Source of the DNA: JAICYJ01 sp035695105
GTDB taxonomy: Bacteria; Actinomycetota; Thermoleophilia; Gaiellales; JAICJC01
Assembly: GCA_035695105.1 (NCBI GenBank)
Contig: DASSEV010000015.1
Coordinates: 1 to 64,000, forward strand
DNA length: 64,000 bases
Direction of reading: 5' to 3'
A model generated the notes under the pieces. The model was not told the DNA's origin, made no database searches, and saw only the letters and a list, made by a program, of their open reading frames with translations. Shown in pieces: positions 33,337-42,831 of the stretch. Made by a program: the position numbers and the translations under genes. Every line of letters starts with the position of its first letter. Position 1 is the stretch's first letter.

Positions 33337-35016
33337 GTGCGCGACATGAATCGTGCCCTTGGCCGCATCCGCAGCCGCCGAAACGACATCGAGAACCACG
33401 TCATCGACGAGTTCATGGCCGGCCGGATCGACCGGCGCGAGTTCTTCCGCCGCGGCGCCGTCGTCGGCATGTCCGTCCCGCTGCTCTCCGCCATCGTCAC
33501 CGCGTGCGGCGGCTCCAGCGGCTCGTCGAGCAGCGGCGCCGTGAGCAGCAGCGGGGGCGGCGGCAAGGCCGGTGGCACGCTGCGCCTATCGGTGCTGAAG
33601 CCGACCACCGAGGTCGACCCCGTCCTCTCCGCCGACGTCGGCAGCCTGGCCATGATCGCGATGACCGGTGAGTTCCTCTGCGTCGACGAGAACCAGCAGC
33701 TGACGCCGTGGCTCGCGACCAGCTGGTCGCCCAACAGCGACGCCAGCGTCTGGACGTTCAAGATCCGCCAGGGCGTGACGTTCAACGACGGCACGCCGAT
33801 GACGGCGAACGACGTCGCCGCCTCGATCAACCGCCTATCCGACCCCGCCAACAAGTCGAACGCCCTGTCCGCGTTCACCGGCGTGCTCAGCAAGAACAGC
33901 GCGAAGGCGACGGATGCCCAGACGGTCGAGTTCACGCTCGACGCGCCGAACGGCTCCTTCCCCTACTACCTCTCGAGCGACAACTACAACGCGATCATCC
34001 TGCCCGCGAGCTACACCGGCGGCTTCGACAAGACCTGGCCCGGCACCGGCCCGTGGAAGAACACGGCCTACAGCGCCGGTCAGTCCGCGACCTTCGTCCG
34101 CAACGACCAGTACTGGGGCAAGAAGGCCCTCCCCGACACCCTGCAGGTGACCCTGTCGCCCGACGAGGCATCGCAGGTGCTCGCGCTGCAGGGCAACCAG
34201 GTCGACGTCGTCCAGCAGGTCACGGTCTCGGGCGCCCAGGCGATCCTGAACGATCCGAACTACCACATCATCTCCGTCCGCGCCTCGACGCACCGCGAGC
34301 TCTCGATGCGGTGCGACAAGCCGCCGTTCAACGACAAGCGCGTCCGCCAGGCGGTCGCCCTCACGCTCGACCGAAACCAGATCGTGCAGGGCCTGTTCCA
34401 GGGCAAGTCGGACCTCGGCAACGACTCGCCGTTCGCACCGGTGTTCCCGCAGACCGACACCTCGGTGCCGCAGCGGAACATCAACCTCGACCAGGCCAAG
34501 TCGCTGCTCTCGCAGGCCGGCCAGTCCGGTGGGTTCTCGACCGAGCTGGTCGCGATCCAGACGCAGGAGGTGCCGCAGTACGCCCAGATCGTGGTGGAGG
34601 CGGCCAGCAAGATCGGCGTCAACATCAAGCTGTCGGTCGAGGACGGCACGACCTACTACGGCGACGCCGTGTACGGCAAGTCGCCGTGGCTGGACTCGAT
34701 CATGAGCCTGGTCGACTACGGCCACCGCGGCGTGCCGAACGTGTTCCTCTCGGCGCCGCTGATGTCGGACGGCACCTGGAACGCCGCCCACTTCAAGAAC
34801 CCGCAGTACGACGGCCTCGTCAAGCAGTACATCGCAGCGGTCGACCTGCAGAGCCAGCGCAGCTACGCGAAGCAGATCCAGACACTGCTGCTGGACGAGA
34901 CGCCGATCATCTACGCCTACTTCTACAACTACCTCTCGGCCACGCGCGCCGGCCTCTCCGGCCTGCGGGCAACGGCCATGGGGCAGACGTGGACCGACCA
35001 GATGTCGGTGGCCTGA
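33337..35016 (+). CDS. Peptide/opine-type ABC transporter substrate-binding lipoprotein
   Basis: 559 aa. The N terminus has RREFFRRGAVVG, a twin-arginine-like motif, followed by a hydrophobic stretch and the lipobox IVTAC with Gly next, so it is probably a Tat-exported lipoprotein. After a Ser/Gly linker comes a family 5 extracellular solute-binding domain (WTFKIRQGVTFNDGTPMTANDV). It captures the ligand for the permease encoded just downstream. The ligand is unknown; these proteins bind peptides, opines or other amino-acid derivatives. Confidence 0.92.
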   Translation: MRDMNRALGRIRSRRNDIENHVIDEFMAGRIDRREFFRRGAVVGMSVPLLSAIVTACGGSSGSSSSGAVSSSGGGGKAGGTLRLSVLKPTTEVDPVLSADVGSLAMIAMTGEFLCVDENQQLTPWLATSWSPNSDASVWTFKIRQGVTFNDGTPMTANDVAASINRLSDPANKSNALSAFTGVLSKNSAKATDAQTVEFTLDAPNGSFPYYLSSDNYNAIILPASYTGGFDKTWPGTGPWKNTAYSAGQSATFVRNDQYWGKKALPDTLQVTLSPDEASQVLALQGNQVDVVQQVTVSGAQAILNDPNYHIISVRASTHRELSMRCDKPPFNDKRVRQAVALTLDRNQIVQGLFQGKSDLGNDSPFAPVFPQTDTSVPQRNINLDQAKSLLSQAGQSGGFSTELVAIQTQEVPQYAQIVVEAASKIGVNIKLSVEDGTTYYGDAVYGKSPWLDSIMSLVDYGHRGVPNVFLSAPLMSDGTWNAAHFKNPQYDGLVKQYIAAVDLQSQRSYAKQIQTLLLDETPIIYAYFYNYLSATRAGLSGLRATAMGQTWTDQMSVA

Positions 35017-35051
35017 CGACGACGTTCACCAGACACCCGGGCTAGCGCCCA

Positions 35052-36008
35052 ATGATCCGCTTCATCCTGAAACGCCTGGGGCTCGGCCTCGTCACGCTGT
35101 TCCTGCTGTCGGTGATCGTGTTCTGGAGCACGACCGTCCTGCCCGGGAATCCGGGCAGGGCGATCGCCGGCCCGTTCGCCAGCGAGGCAACGGTGAAGGC
35201 GATCAACCACGAGCTCGGCACCGACCGGCCGATCATCACCCAGTACCGCTCGTGGATCAGCGGCGTGCTGCACGGCGACCTGGGCGAGTCCTACGCCCAG
35301 AAGCGGCCCGTGTCCGACATGCTGCGGGAGGCGCTCGGGAACTCACTGAAGCTGGCGATCCTCGCCTTCATCCTGGTCGTGCCGCTGGGCATCTTCGGCG
35401 GCGTGGCCTCGGCGCTCAACGAGGGGAAGTGGGTCGACCGTGTGATCACGGTCGGAGGTCTGTCGGCGGCCGTGATGCCGGAGTTCGTCGGCGGCATCGT
35501 CCTGCTGTCGATCTTCGCGCTCTGGCTCGGGTGGCTGCCGGTCTCGGCTTCGTGGCCCCCGGGAACGAGCGGCGTGGAGCAGATCAAGTACCTGCTGCTT
35601 CCCGCCATGGCCCTGACCCTCGTGCTCTTCGGGTACATCGCCCGCATCACCCGGGCCGGCACCGTCGAGGTGCTCCACTCCGACTACACGCGCACCGCGT
35701 ACCTGAAGGGTCTGCCGCGGCGTGCCGTCATCTACCGGCACGTGCTGCGCAACTCGCTCCTGCCGACGATCGCGGTCGTGGCCACGCAGACCGGGTACCT
35801 GATCGGCGGCCTGGTCGTGGTCGAGCGGCTGTTCAACTACAACGGCGTCGGCCAGCTGCTCTTCAACGCCGCGCACCAGAAGGACTACCCGGTGCTCGAG
35901 TCGACCGTGCTTCTCGTCGGAATCGTGTACCTGCTTGCCACGCTCACCGCCGATATCCTGTCCGCGGCGCTGAACCCGCGGATCCGGCTGGGGAGTGACG
36001 CGTCCTGA
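35052..36008 (+). CDS. ABC transporter permease, DppB family
   Basis: 318 aa, six predicted membrane spans beginning MIRFILKRLGLGLVTLF. The cytoplasmic EAA-type loop (TRTAYLKGLPRRAVIYRHVLRNSLLP) contacts the ATPase. Family members form the pore with a DppC partner. Its stop overlaps the next gene as CTGA. Confidence 0.92.
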   Translation: MIRFILKRLGLGLVTLFLLSVIVFWSTTVLPGNPGRAIAGPFASEATVKAINHELGTDRPIITQYRSWISGVLHGDLGESYAQKRPVSDMLREALGNSLKLAILAFILVVPLGIFGGVASALNEGKWVDRVITVGGLSAAVMPEFVGGIVLLSIFALWLGWLPVSASWPPGTSGVEQIKYLLLPAMALTLVLFGYIARITRAGTVEVLHSDYTRTAYLKGLPRRAVIYRHVLRNSLLPTIAVVATQTGYLIGGLVVVERLFNYNGVGQLLFNAAHQKDYPVLESTVLLVGIVYLLATLTADILSAALNPRIRLGSDAS

Positions 36009-36898
36009 GCGCCACGGCGGCCGAGAGCAACAACCCCGGCGTCCTGCAGCCGGTCGCCGAGACGCCCGCCCAGGCTCGCCGCGAGACGCTGCGACTGATC
36101 CTCAAGTCGAAGACGGTGTGGGTCGGCGCCGTGATCCTGCTGTTCTGGATCATCTGCGCGCTGTTCGGGTCGCATCTCGCGCCGCACGACGCCTACCAGC
36201 AGGACCTGCTGAAGCACAACACGCGTCCGGACTCGACCCACTGGGCCGGCACCGACGCGCTCGGCCGCGACGTGTTCTCCCGGGTGATCGTCGGGGCCCG
36301 CAACATCCTCGTCGTCGCTCCGCTCGCGACCCTGCTCGGCACGATCCTGGGCACCGCCCTGGGACTGACGATGGGCTACTTCCGCGGGCTCGTCGACGAC
36401 GTCCTCAGCCGCCTGGTGGAGGCGGTGCTGGCGCTGCCGCTCGTCATCGTCGCACTGACCGTGCTGGCGGCCACCGGCACGTCCAACGCGGCGCTGATCG
36501 TGGTCATCGGCCTGGTGTTCTCGCCGATCATCGCCCGCACCGTCCGCGCTGCGGTGCTCACCGAGCGCGAGCAGGAGTACGTGACGGCCGCGCAGCTCCG
36601 CGGTGAGCGCTCGACGTACATCCTGTTCCAGGAAGTGATGCCGAACGTGCTGCCGCCGATCATGGTCGAGTTCACCGTGCGGCTCGGCTACGCCATCTTC
36701 GCGGTCGCCACGCTCTCGTTCCTGGGCTTCGGGCCGCAGCCGCCGTCGCCCGACTGGGGCGCGCAGATCAACGACGCCTACGCGCTGATCTCGGCCGGGT
36801 TCTGGTGGGAATCGCTCGCGCCGGCCGTCGCCATCGCGTCGCTGGTCGTCGCCGTCAACCTGATCGCCGACGGTCTGCAGCGGGCGGTCACCCAGTGA
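36005..36898 (+). CDS. ABC transporter permease, DppC family (CTG start)
   Basis: 297 aa from CTG 36005. It has the OppC-type N-terminal segment (LRLILKSKTVWVGAVILLFW), HWAGTDALGRDVFSRVI after the first span, and the EAA loop (TAAQLRGERSTYILFQEVMPNVLPP). A stop at 35996 and the absence of ATG, GTG or TTG before the first conserved residues make CTG, overlapping the upstream TGA, the only sensible start. GTG 36116 would remove the conserved N terminus. Confidence 0.88.
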   Translation: MSATAAESNNPGVLQPVAETPAQARRETLRLILKSKTVWVGAVILLFWIICALFGSHLAPHDAYQQDLLKHNTRPDSTHWAGTDALGRDVFSRVIVGARNILVVAPLATLLGTILGTALGLTMGYFRGLVDDVLSRLVEAVLALPLVIVALTVLAATGTSNAALIVVIGLVFSPIIARTVRAAVLTEREQEYVTAAQLRGERSTYILFQEVMPNVLPPIMVEFTVRLGYAIFAVATLSFLGFGPQPPSPDWGAQINDAYALISAGFWWESLAPAVAIASLVVAVNLIADGLQRAVTQ

Positions 36899-39123
36899 GC
36901 GCCCAGCCCGTCCCCGAGGCGCCGCCGACGACCGTGCCCGCGCTCCAGGTCGACGACCTCGACGTCGCCTACCGTGTCCGTGGCATCGACCGCCAGGTCC
37001 TGCGCGGGATCTCCTTCTCGATCGGCCGGGGCGAGAGCTACGGCCTGGTCGGTGAGTCGGGCTGCGGGAAGTCGACCGTCGCCCAGGCGGTCGTCCGCTA
37101 CCTCCCGGGCAACGGGCGCATCAGGAGCGGCTCGATCACCATCGACGGGCGCGACCTGACCGCCATGCCCGCCGGCGAGCTCCGCACGCTGCGTGCCCGG
37201 TCGGTGTCGATGGTCTACCAGGATCCGAGCCGTGCGCTCAACCCGTCGATCCGGGTCGGCCGCCAGGTCACGGAGGTGTTCGAGGTTCTTGGCCGCTCGG
37301 GAAAGGACGCGCGCGAGGAGATGCTCGCGATGCTGCGGAAGGTGCAGATCGCCGACGTCGAGCGCGTCGCCGACCGCTACCCCCACCAGCTCTCGGGCGG
37401 CATGCAGCAGCGCGTGGTGATCGCGATGGCGCTCGCCTCGAACCCGACGCTGCTGATCCTTGACGAGCCGACCACCGCGCTCGACGCGACCGTGGAGGCC
37501 GAGGTGCTCGACCTGGTCGCCAAGCTGCGGGAGGAGTACGAGACCGCGGTGCTCTTCATCTCGCACGACCTGGGGATGATCTCGACCATGTGCGACCGCA
37601 TCGGCGTCCTGTACGCGGGTGAGCTGGTCGAGGAGGGCAGCTCGATGGAGGTGCTGCGCAATCCGCGCCACCCGTACACCGTCGGCCTGCTCCGCTGCAT
37701 TCCCGCACGCGGCCACCGCAAGGATCACGGCCGGCTGGACACCATTCCCGGCTTCCTTCCCCTCCCCGGTGCCTTCCTGCAGGGCTGCGTCTTCTCCGAC
37801 CGGTGCCCGCTGGCCACGGACGAGTGCCATGCCGCGGCGCCACCGCCGGTGGAGGTCGCGCCCGGCCATGTCACCCGCTGCTACCACTGGGCGGACGCAC
37901 AGGACATGCCGCGCACGACGCCGGCCGAGCTGCCTGCGGCGGCTGCCGCAGGACGGGGGGACGCGCCGCTGCTTCGCGCCGACAACGTCGCGAAGACGTT
38001 CCGCGGCGGCGGCACGGCGGTGCAGGTGCTGGACGGCGTGACCGTGGACATCTGGCCGGGCGAGACCGTCGGCCTGGTGGGCGAGTCGGGAAGCGGCAAG
38101 ACCACGCTTGCCAAGACCATCCTCGGCATCGTCGGGCCCGACGAGGGCGGCTCGATCGAGCTGGACGGGCATCCGCTCGCCGGGCACGTGGGCGGGCGCG
38201 GCGACGACGAGCAGGCTGCGCTCCAGATCGTCTTCCAGAACCCCGACAGCGCCCTCAACCGCAGCCACACCGTGCGCCGGCTGATCGGCCGCGCGCTGAC
38301 CCGGCTCTCCGGACTGCACGGCAAGGCCCGCGAGGAGCGGCTGCACGAGCTCGCCGAGAGCGTCCGCCTGCGCGAGCGGCACCTTTCCGTGCGGCCCACG
38401 GCCCTCTCCGGTGGGCTCAAGCAGCGCGTCGCCATCGCGCGCGCGTTCGCGGGCGATCCCAAGGTGGTGGTCTGCGACGAGCCCACGAGCGCACTCGACG
38501 TGTCGGTGCAGGCTGCGATCCTCAACCTCCTCGTCGAGCTCCAGCGGAACCAGCACGTGTCGTACCTGTTCATCTCGCACGACCTCGGCGTCGTCCGCTA
38601 CCTGTCCGACCGCATCGCCGTGATGTACCTCGGCCGTCTGATGGAGCTGGGCCCGGCCGAGGTGGTGTTCGACGGGCCGCATCACCCCTACACCGAGGCC
38701 CTGCTGTCGGCGGTGCCGACGCTGGGTGGCGAGCGCGAGCGGATCCGGCTGTCCGGCGAGGTGCCGAGCGTCGCCAATCCTCCGTCCGGGTGCGTGTTCC
38801 ACACGCGGTGCCCGCGCTTCCTCGGCGACATCTGCGTGAACACGGAGCCGCCGCTGGCCGAGGTCGAGCCGGGGCACCAGATCCGCTGCCACATCCCCAT
38901 CGACGAGCTGCGGCGCCTGCAGAAGGAGCCTGGCGAGCCGGCCGCGACGGATGCGCCGCGGGCAGCGGGCGCCGGCGCGGTCGTGGCGACCGAGCCGGTG
39001 ACGGCCGCGGAGCCGGTCGCGGCGAGCGAAACCGTCGCCGCCGAAGAGCCGCTCGTGGCCGAGGATCCGGTCTCGGCCATCGAACAGCCCGCCTCGGACG
39101 ACGAAACGGCGCCCGCCGAGTGA
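36895..39123 (+). CDS. Fused dipeptide-type ABC ATPase (DppD-DppF in one chain)
   Basis: 742 aa from GTG 36895 with two complete ATPase halves. The first has Walker A GESGCGKST, signature LSGGMQQR and LLILDEPTTALD. The second has GESGSGKTT, LSGGLKQR and VVCDEPTSALD. Each is followed by the oligopeptide-transporter C-terminal Cys region (GCVFSDRCPLA and GCVFHTRCPRF), which in this family can hold an iron-sulfur cluster. The last ~50 residues are a repetitive Glu/Ala/Val-rich tail. It powers the importer and overlaps both neighbours by four bases. Confidence 0.92.
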   Translation: MSAQPVPEAPPTTVPALQVDDLDVAYRVRGIDRQVLRGISFSIGRGESYGLVGESGCGKSTVAQAVVRYLPGNGRIRSGSITIDGRDLTAMPAGELRTLRARSVSMVYQDPSRALNPSIRVGRQVTEVFEVLGRSGKDAREEMLAMLRKVQIADVERVADRYPHQLSGGMQQRVVIAMALASNPTLLILDEPTTALDATVEAEVLDLVAKLREEYETAVLFISHDLGMISTMCDRIGVLYAGELVEEGSSMEVLRNPRHPYTVGLLRCIPARGHRKDHGRLDTIPGFLPLPGAFLQGCVFSDRCPLATDECHAAAPPPVEVAPGHVTRCYHWADAQDMPRTTPAELPAAAAAGRGDAPLLRADNVAKTFRGGGTAVQVLDGVTVDIWPGETVGLVGESGSGKTTLAKTILGIVGPDEGGSIELDGHPLAGHVGGRGDDEQAALQIVFQNPDSALNRSHTVRRLIGRALTRLSGLHGKAREERLHELAESVRLRERHLSVRPTALSGGLKQRVAIARAFAGDPKVVVCDEPTSALDVSVQAAILNLLVELQRNQHVSYLFISHDLGVVRYLSDRIAVMYLGRLMELGPAEVVFDGPHHPYTEALLSAVPTLGGERERIRLSGEVPSVANPPSGCVFHTRCPRFLGDICVNTEPPLAEVEPGHQIRCHIPIDELRRLQKEPGEPAATDAPRAAGAGAVVATEPVTAAEPVAASETVAAEEPLVAEDPVSAIEQPASDDETAPAE

Positions 39124-40241
39124 TCACTCGCGCCGCGGTGCTCGAGCGGGTCGGCGCGCCGCTCATCGTCACCGAGCTCGAGCTGGCCCCTCCCGGGCCG
39201 GGCGAGGTGCTGGTGCGCATCCACGCGAGCGGCGTCTGCCATTCCGACATGAACGCCATCGACGGCACCGCCGAGACGCCGTGCCCGGCCGTGCTCGGCC
39301 ACGAGGGCGGCGGCGTCGTGGAGCGGGTCGGCGAGGGCGTGACGCGGGTTGCGCCCGGCGACCACGTCGCGCTCTCCTGGGCTCCGTCCTGCGGGCACTG
39401 CGCGGAGTGCCTCGACGATCTCCCCCATCTCTGCGGCACCGCCTGGCCGATGATGGCGCGGGGGACGTTGCTCGACGGGACGACGCGCCTCTCGCGTGAT
39501 GGCGAGCCCGTGTACCACTACTCGTTCCTGTCGTCGTTCGCGGAGCACGCGGTGGTGCCGGAGCGCTCATGCGTCCGCATCCCTGCCGATGTGCCGCTCG
39601 AGATCGCCGGGCTGGTGGGGTGCGCCGTCACGACAGGCATCTGCGCCGTCTGGCGATCGGCCGGCGTCCGGCCCGGCCAGCGGGCGGCGGTGTTCGGCTG
39701 CGGCGGAGTCGGCCTCTCGGCCGTGATCGGGCTCGCGGCGGTGTCCGCCTCGCCGATCGTGGCGGTGGACGTCGACGGGGCCAAGCTCGAGGCGGCGCTC
39801 GAGCTGGGCGCCACGGCCGCCGTCGAATGGGCCGGCACGCCCGAGGCAACGGCGGAGGCGGTGCAGGCGGCGACCGGCGGCGGCGTCGACTTCGCGTTCG
39901 AGGCCACGGGCCGGGCGGAAGCCATGCTGTCGGCGTTCCTCGCGACCCGCAGGCGCGGCGCCGCCGTGTGCATCGGCATCCCCCGTGAGGACGCCGTGCT
40001 GCCGTTGCCTGCGTTGACGATCCCGCGCATGGAACGCCGGGTGATCGGCGCGCTCTACGGCTCGGCCCGCCCTGAGCGCGACTTCCTCGTGATCCTCGAC
40101 GCCTACCGGCATGGCCGCCTGCCGCTCGACCGGCTGATCTCGCATAGGTTGCCGCTCGACCGCATCGACGAGGCGTTCGGCCTGCTGAAATCCGGGTCGG
40201 CGCTTCGGGCCGTGCTCGACATGACGGGAGCTGCAGCATGA
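39120..40241 (+). CDS. Zinc-dependent alcohol dehydrogenase (MDR)
   Basis: 373 aa from GTG 39120. Catalytic zinc ligands are in GVCHSD and GHEGGG, the structural zinc cysteines in CGHCAECLDDLPHLC, and the nucleotide site in FGCGGVGLSAVIG. Resembles class III / NDMA-dependent type alcohol dehydrogenases. Position between a transporter and a Fae homologue suggests it oxidises an alcohol or hydroxymethyl compound released from the imported substrate. Confidence 0.9.
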   Translation: MITRAAVLERVGAPLIVTELELAPPGPGEVLVRIHASGVCHSDMNAIDGTAETPCPAVLGHEGGGVVERVGEGVTRVAPGDHVALSWAPSCGHCAECLDDLPHLCGTAWPMMARGTLLDGTTRLSRDGEPVYHYSFLSSFAEHAVVPERSCVRIPADVPLEIAGLVGCAVTTGICAVWRSAGVRPGQRAAVFGCGGVGLSAVIGLAAVSASPIVAVDVDGAKLEAALELGATAAVEWAGTPEATAEAVQAATGGGVDFAFEATGRAEAMLSAFLATRRRGAAVCIGIPREDAVLPLPALTIPRMERRVIGALYGSARPERDFLVILDAYRHGRLPLDRLISHRLPLDRIDEAFGLLKSGSALRAVLDMTGAAA

Positions 40242-40762
40242 TCGACCTGGACGACTGGGACGGACGGATCGGCGAGGCCTGGGCCGGCGACGTGCCCAAC
40301 GGCAGCCACATCAACCTGGCGATCGGGCGGCGGGGCTCCGTGACGGCCGCGGCGGCGTTGTCTGCGCTCGCAAATCCACGGCCCGGACACGCGCCGGTCG
40401 TCGTCTGTCTGGGCGCCGGCAACGCGGTGCGTCCGATCACGATCATGACCAACAAGGCGCCCGCCGTCGAGGAGCGGCATCAGCTGATCACCTGGGGCGC
40501 CGCGCAGCTCGGCATCGGCCAGGGCGTGATGGACGCCGTCGCGGACGGCACGGTACCGGCCGAGCTCGCCGGCGAGCTGGTGCTGCTCGTGGCTGCCTGG
40601 GTCGATCCCGAGGCGCACGACGAGACCGCGTGCAGGATCGCAGCGCGCGTTGCCACACGAGACTCGATCGACGACGCGCTCGCGGGTGCCCCGGCGGCGT
40701 CCGTCCGAGCGATCGCAGAGGGGCGTGACGCGGCGCGAAATCAGTTCTACGGCGGATCCTGA
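40238..40762 (+). CDS. fae: Formaldehyde-activating enzyme (Fae) homologue
   Basis: 174 aa. The N-terminal RIGEAWAGDVPNGSHINLAIGRRGS aligns with the Fae start (GEALVGDGNEVAHIDL...GS), keeping the His thought to be catalytic. WGAAQLGIGQGVMDAVADG matches the GPAQ...AV.DAV region. Methylotroph Fae condenses formaldehyde with tetrahydromethanopterin. Here it is in an import/ADH operon, so it may trap formaldehyde from substrate breakdown or act on another carrier. The C-terminal NYEAT motif is replaced by ARVAT. Confidence 0.8.
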   Translation: MIDLDDWDGRIGEAWAGDVPNGSHINLAIGRRGSVTAAAALSALANPRPGHAPVVVCLGAGNAVRPITIMTNKAPAVEERHQLITWGAAQLGIGQGVMDAVADGTVPAELAGELVLLVAAWVDPEAHDETACRIAARVATRDSIDDALAGAPAASVRAIAEGRDAARNQFYGGS

Positions 40763-41874
40763 TGCGCGTCGTCTCGATCGAGACGCGCACCTATCGCCAT
40801 CCGTTCGATCCGCCGTTCCGGGCGGCGTGGGATCCGGTGCCGCGGGCGTCCCAGGAGGCGACGCTCGTCATCGTCACGGCCGACGACGGCACGCGCGGCT
40901 TCGCGAGCGGCGGGGACGGGCTGCCCGACCGGAACCTGCTGGAGCGGCTGCTGGCCGAGGTCGATCCGACCGACACGGACACGGTGCAGCGGGTATGCGA
41001 GACGGTCGACTTCCACGGCGGGCGGCCCTGGGCGGTCGAGATCGCCTGTTGGGACCTCGCCGGACGCGCGTCCGGTACGCCGGTGCGGCAGCTGGCGGGA
41101 GGCCGCCAGGAGCGGCTGGCCGCCTATGCCTCGACCGGTGAGCTGGCAGAGCCGCAGGAGCGCGCGCGCCGGGCGGTGGCGCTGCGCGACGCCGGCCTGC
41201 GGGCGCTGAAGATCCGGTTCCACCACGCCGACTGGCGAGACGACGTGCGGGTGGTCGAGGCGGTGCGAGCCGCAGCCGGCGACGAGATCGAGATCATGGT
41301 CGACGCCAACCAGGGGTGGCGTATGCCCGGGGACATCTCCCCGCGGTGGGACGTCGACACTGCCCGCCGCTGCGCGGACGCGCTGGAGCCGCTCCGCATC
41401 CACTGGCTGGAGGAGCCCCTGCACACGGCGGACGTCGAGGGCTACGCGGCGCTGGCGGCCGTCACGTCGATCCCGATCGCCGCCGGCGAGATGGTGCGCC
41501 AGGAGCACGAGGCCCGCGACCTGCTGGAGCGCGGCGGCGTGGCCGTGATCCAGTGCGACGTGCTGTTCTGCGGGGGCATCGCAGGCTGCCGCCGGATCGC
41601 CGCGCTGGCCGAGCGCCTGGGACGGATCTGGTCCCCGCACACATGGTCGAACGGGTACGGCCTGGTGGCCAACCTCCATGCCGCCTGCGCCTTCTCGAAC
41701 GGCCGGTTCGTGGAGGTGCCGTACGACCCGCCGGCATGGTCGGCCGAGCGCCGCGACTGGATGCTGCCCCGAATGCTGGAGATCGCGGCGGACGGGACGG
41801 TGGCTCCGCCGCCGGGGCCCGGGCTCGGCGTCGAGCCCGACCTCGAGGCGCTCGAGCGCTGGCGCGTCGGCTGA
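40762..41874 (+). CDS. Enolase-superfamily enzyme (mandelate racemase/MLE type)
   Basis: 370 aa. It has an N-terminal capping domain and a barrel with LKIRFHH (Lys-x-Arg, about residue 150), metal ligands in VDAN, WLEEPL and AAGEM, and SPHTWSNG with a His like the mandelate-racemase and sugar-acid dehydratase groups. It may epimerise or dehydrate a 2-hydroxy or sugar acid. Substrate unknown. TGATG coupling to fae. Confidence 0.87.
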   Translation: MRVVSIETRTYRHPFDPPFRAAWDPVPRASQEATLVIVTADDGTRGFASGGDGLPDRNLLERLLAEVDPTDTDTVQRVCETVDFHGGRPWAVEIACWDLAGRASGTPVRQLAGGRQERLAAYASTGELAEPQERARRAVALRDAGLRALKIRFHHADWRDDVRVVEAVRAAAGDEIEIMVDANQGWRMPGDISPRWDVDTARRCADALEPLRIHWLEEPLHTADVEGYAALAAVTSIPIAAGEMVRQEHEARDLLERGGVAVIQCDVLFCGGIAGCRRIAALAERLGRIWSPHTWSNGYGLVANLHAACAFSNGRFVEVPYDPPAWSAERRDWMLPRMLEIAADGTVAPPPGPGLGVEPDLEALERWRVG

Positions 41875-42305
41875 TGCTGACGCTGACGCTGATCATCGCA
41901 GTCCTGGCCAGCCTGGCGATCCTCTGGGTGTTCTTCGTCGGCGCGATGCTGATCCTCCGCCCGCGCACCGACCTGCGCGAGGCGGTGCGCATCCTGCCTG
42001 ACCTGCTGCTGATGCTGGGGGCGATCGCGCAGGACGAGTCGCTACCCTGGACGATCCGCCTGCGGCTGTGGCTGGTTCTGTTCTACCTGGCGGTGCCGAT
42101 CGACATCGTGCCGGACGTGTTCCCCGTGATCGGATGGGCGGACGACGCGATCCTGGTCGCCTGGGTGGTGCGGTCGGTCGTGCGCCGGTCGGGCACGGAG
42201 GCCCTGGCGCGCAACTGGCGCGGAAGCGCGGATGGGCTCGATGTCGTCAAGCGGCTGGCCGGGATCCGCCCCGACCCGCCGGCAACCGATCAGCGGATGA
42301 ACTGA
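41874..42305 (+). CDS. DUF1232 (YkvA-like) membrane protein
   Basis: 143 aa. An N-terminal hydrophobic span (LTLIIAVLASLAILWVFFVGAML) is followed by the DUF1232 motif AVPIDIVPDVFPVIGWADD. Function unknown. Last gene of the 33.3-42.3 kb operon, starting on the TGATG overlap. Its end overlaps the convergent cupin gene by 16 bp. Confidence 0.8.
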   Translation: MLTLTLIIAVLASLAILWVFFVGAMLILRPRTDLREAVRILPDLLLMLGAIAQDESLPWTIRLRLWLVLFYLAVPIDIVPDVFPVIGWADDAILVAWVVRSVVRRSGTEALARNWRGSADGLDVVKRLAGIRPDPPATDQRMN

Positions 42306-42817
42306 TCGACGTACCCGGCGCCGAGCCCGTTCGCCTCGTACGTGGACTTGCACAGCTCGATCAGGCCGACGTTATCCTCGACGTGAACGACACTGTCCTG
42401 GTCGTCGATGTAGAGCACCGGACCGCAGATGATGAACACGGTCTGCATCTCCGGACAGCCCTCGTCGACGGTGAGGGTGTGGATCTCACCGGGCGGCTCG
42501 AACACGTAGCTGCCCTCGGTCGCGGCCCAGGTGTGCTCGAGGTAGTGCCAGCTGCCCTTGATGACGAAGCCGTGCACCGGGGAGGGGTGGCGGTGCCTGC
42601 TGAGGACGCCGCCGCGGCGGACGCGCAGCACCTCGCCGTGCGATCCGCTGTTCATGTCGAAGAACAGCGGGCGGAACCACACGTTGGGCTCGATCTCGAC
42701 CCAGACCCGCTCATCCGACGGCTCGCGCACGACCAGCTCCGGCTTCATGCCGAGGTGGCCCAGCACCGGCGGGTCGAACGTGACGTCCTCGGATCTGGGC
42801 GGAAGGATGGTCTCCAT
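42290..42817 (-). CDS. Cupin, 2,4'-dihydroxyacetophenone dioxygenase-like
   Basis: 175 aa from ATG 42817, with GGAGACACC ahead of it. It has a single cupin domain: GGVLSRHRHPSPVHGFVIKG supplies metal ligands, and YVFEPPGEIHTLTVDE the last His. The sequence order is like DAD, an iron enzyme that cleaves a C-C bond in an aromatic ketone. The true substrate is unknown. Follows a flavin enzyme gene by 14 bp, so the two may act in one pathway. Confidence 0.75.
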   Translation of the reverse strand: METILPPRSEDVTFDPPVLGHLGMKPELVVREPSDERVWVEIEPNVWFRPLFFDMNSGSHGEVLRVRRGGVLSRHRHPSPVHGFVIKGSWHYLEHTWAATEGSYVFEPPGEIHTLTVDEGCPEMQTVFIICGPVLYIDDQDSVVHVEDNVGLIELCKSTYEANGLGAGYVDQFIR

Positions 42818-42831
42818 GGTGTCTCCTCTCC

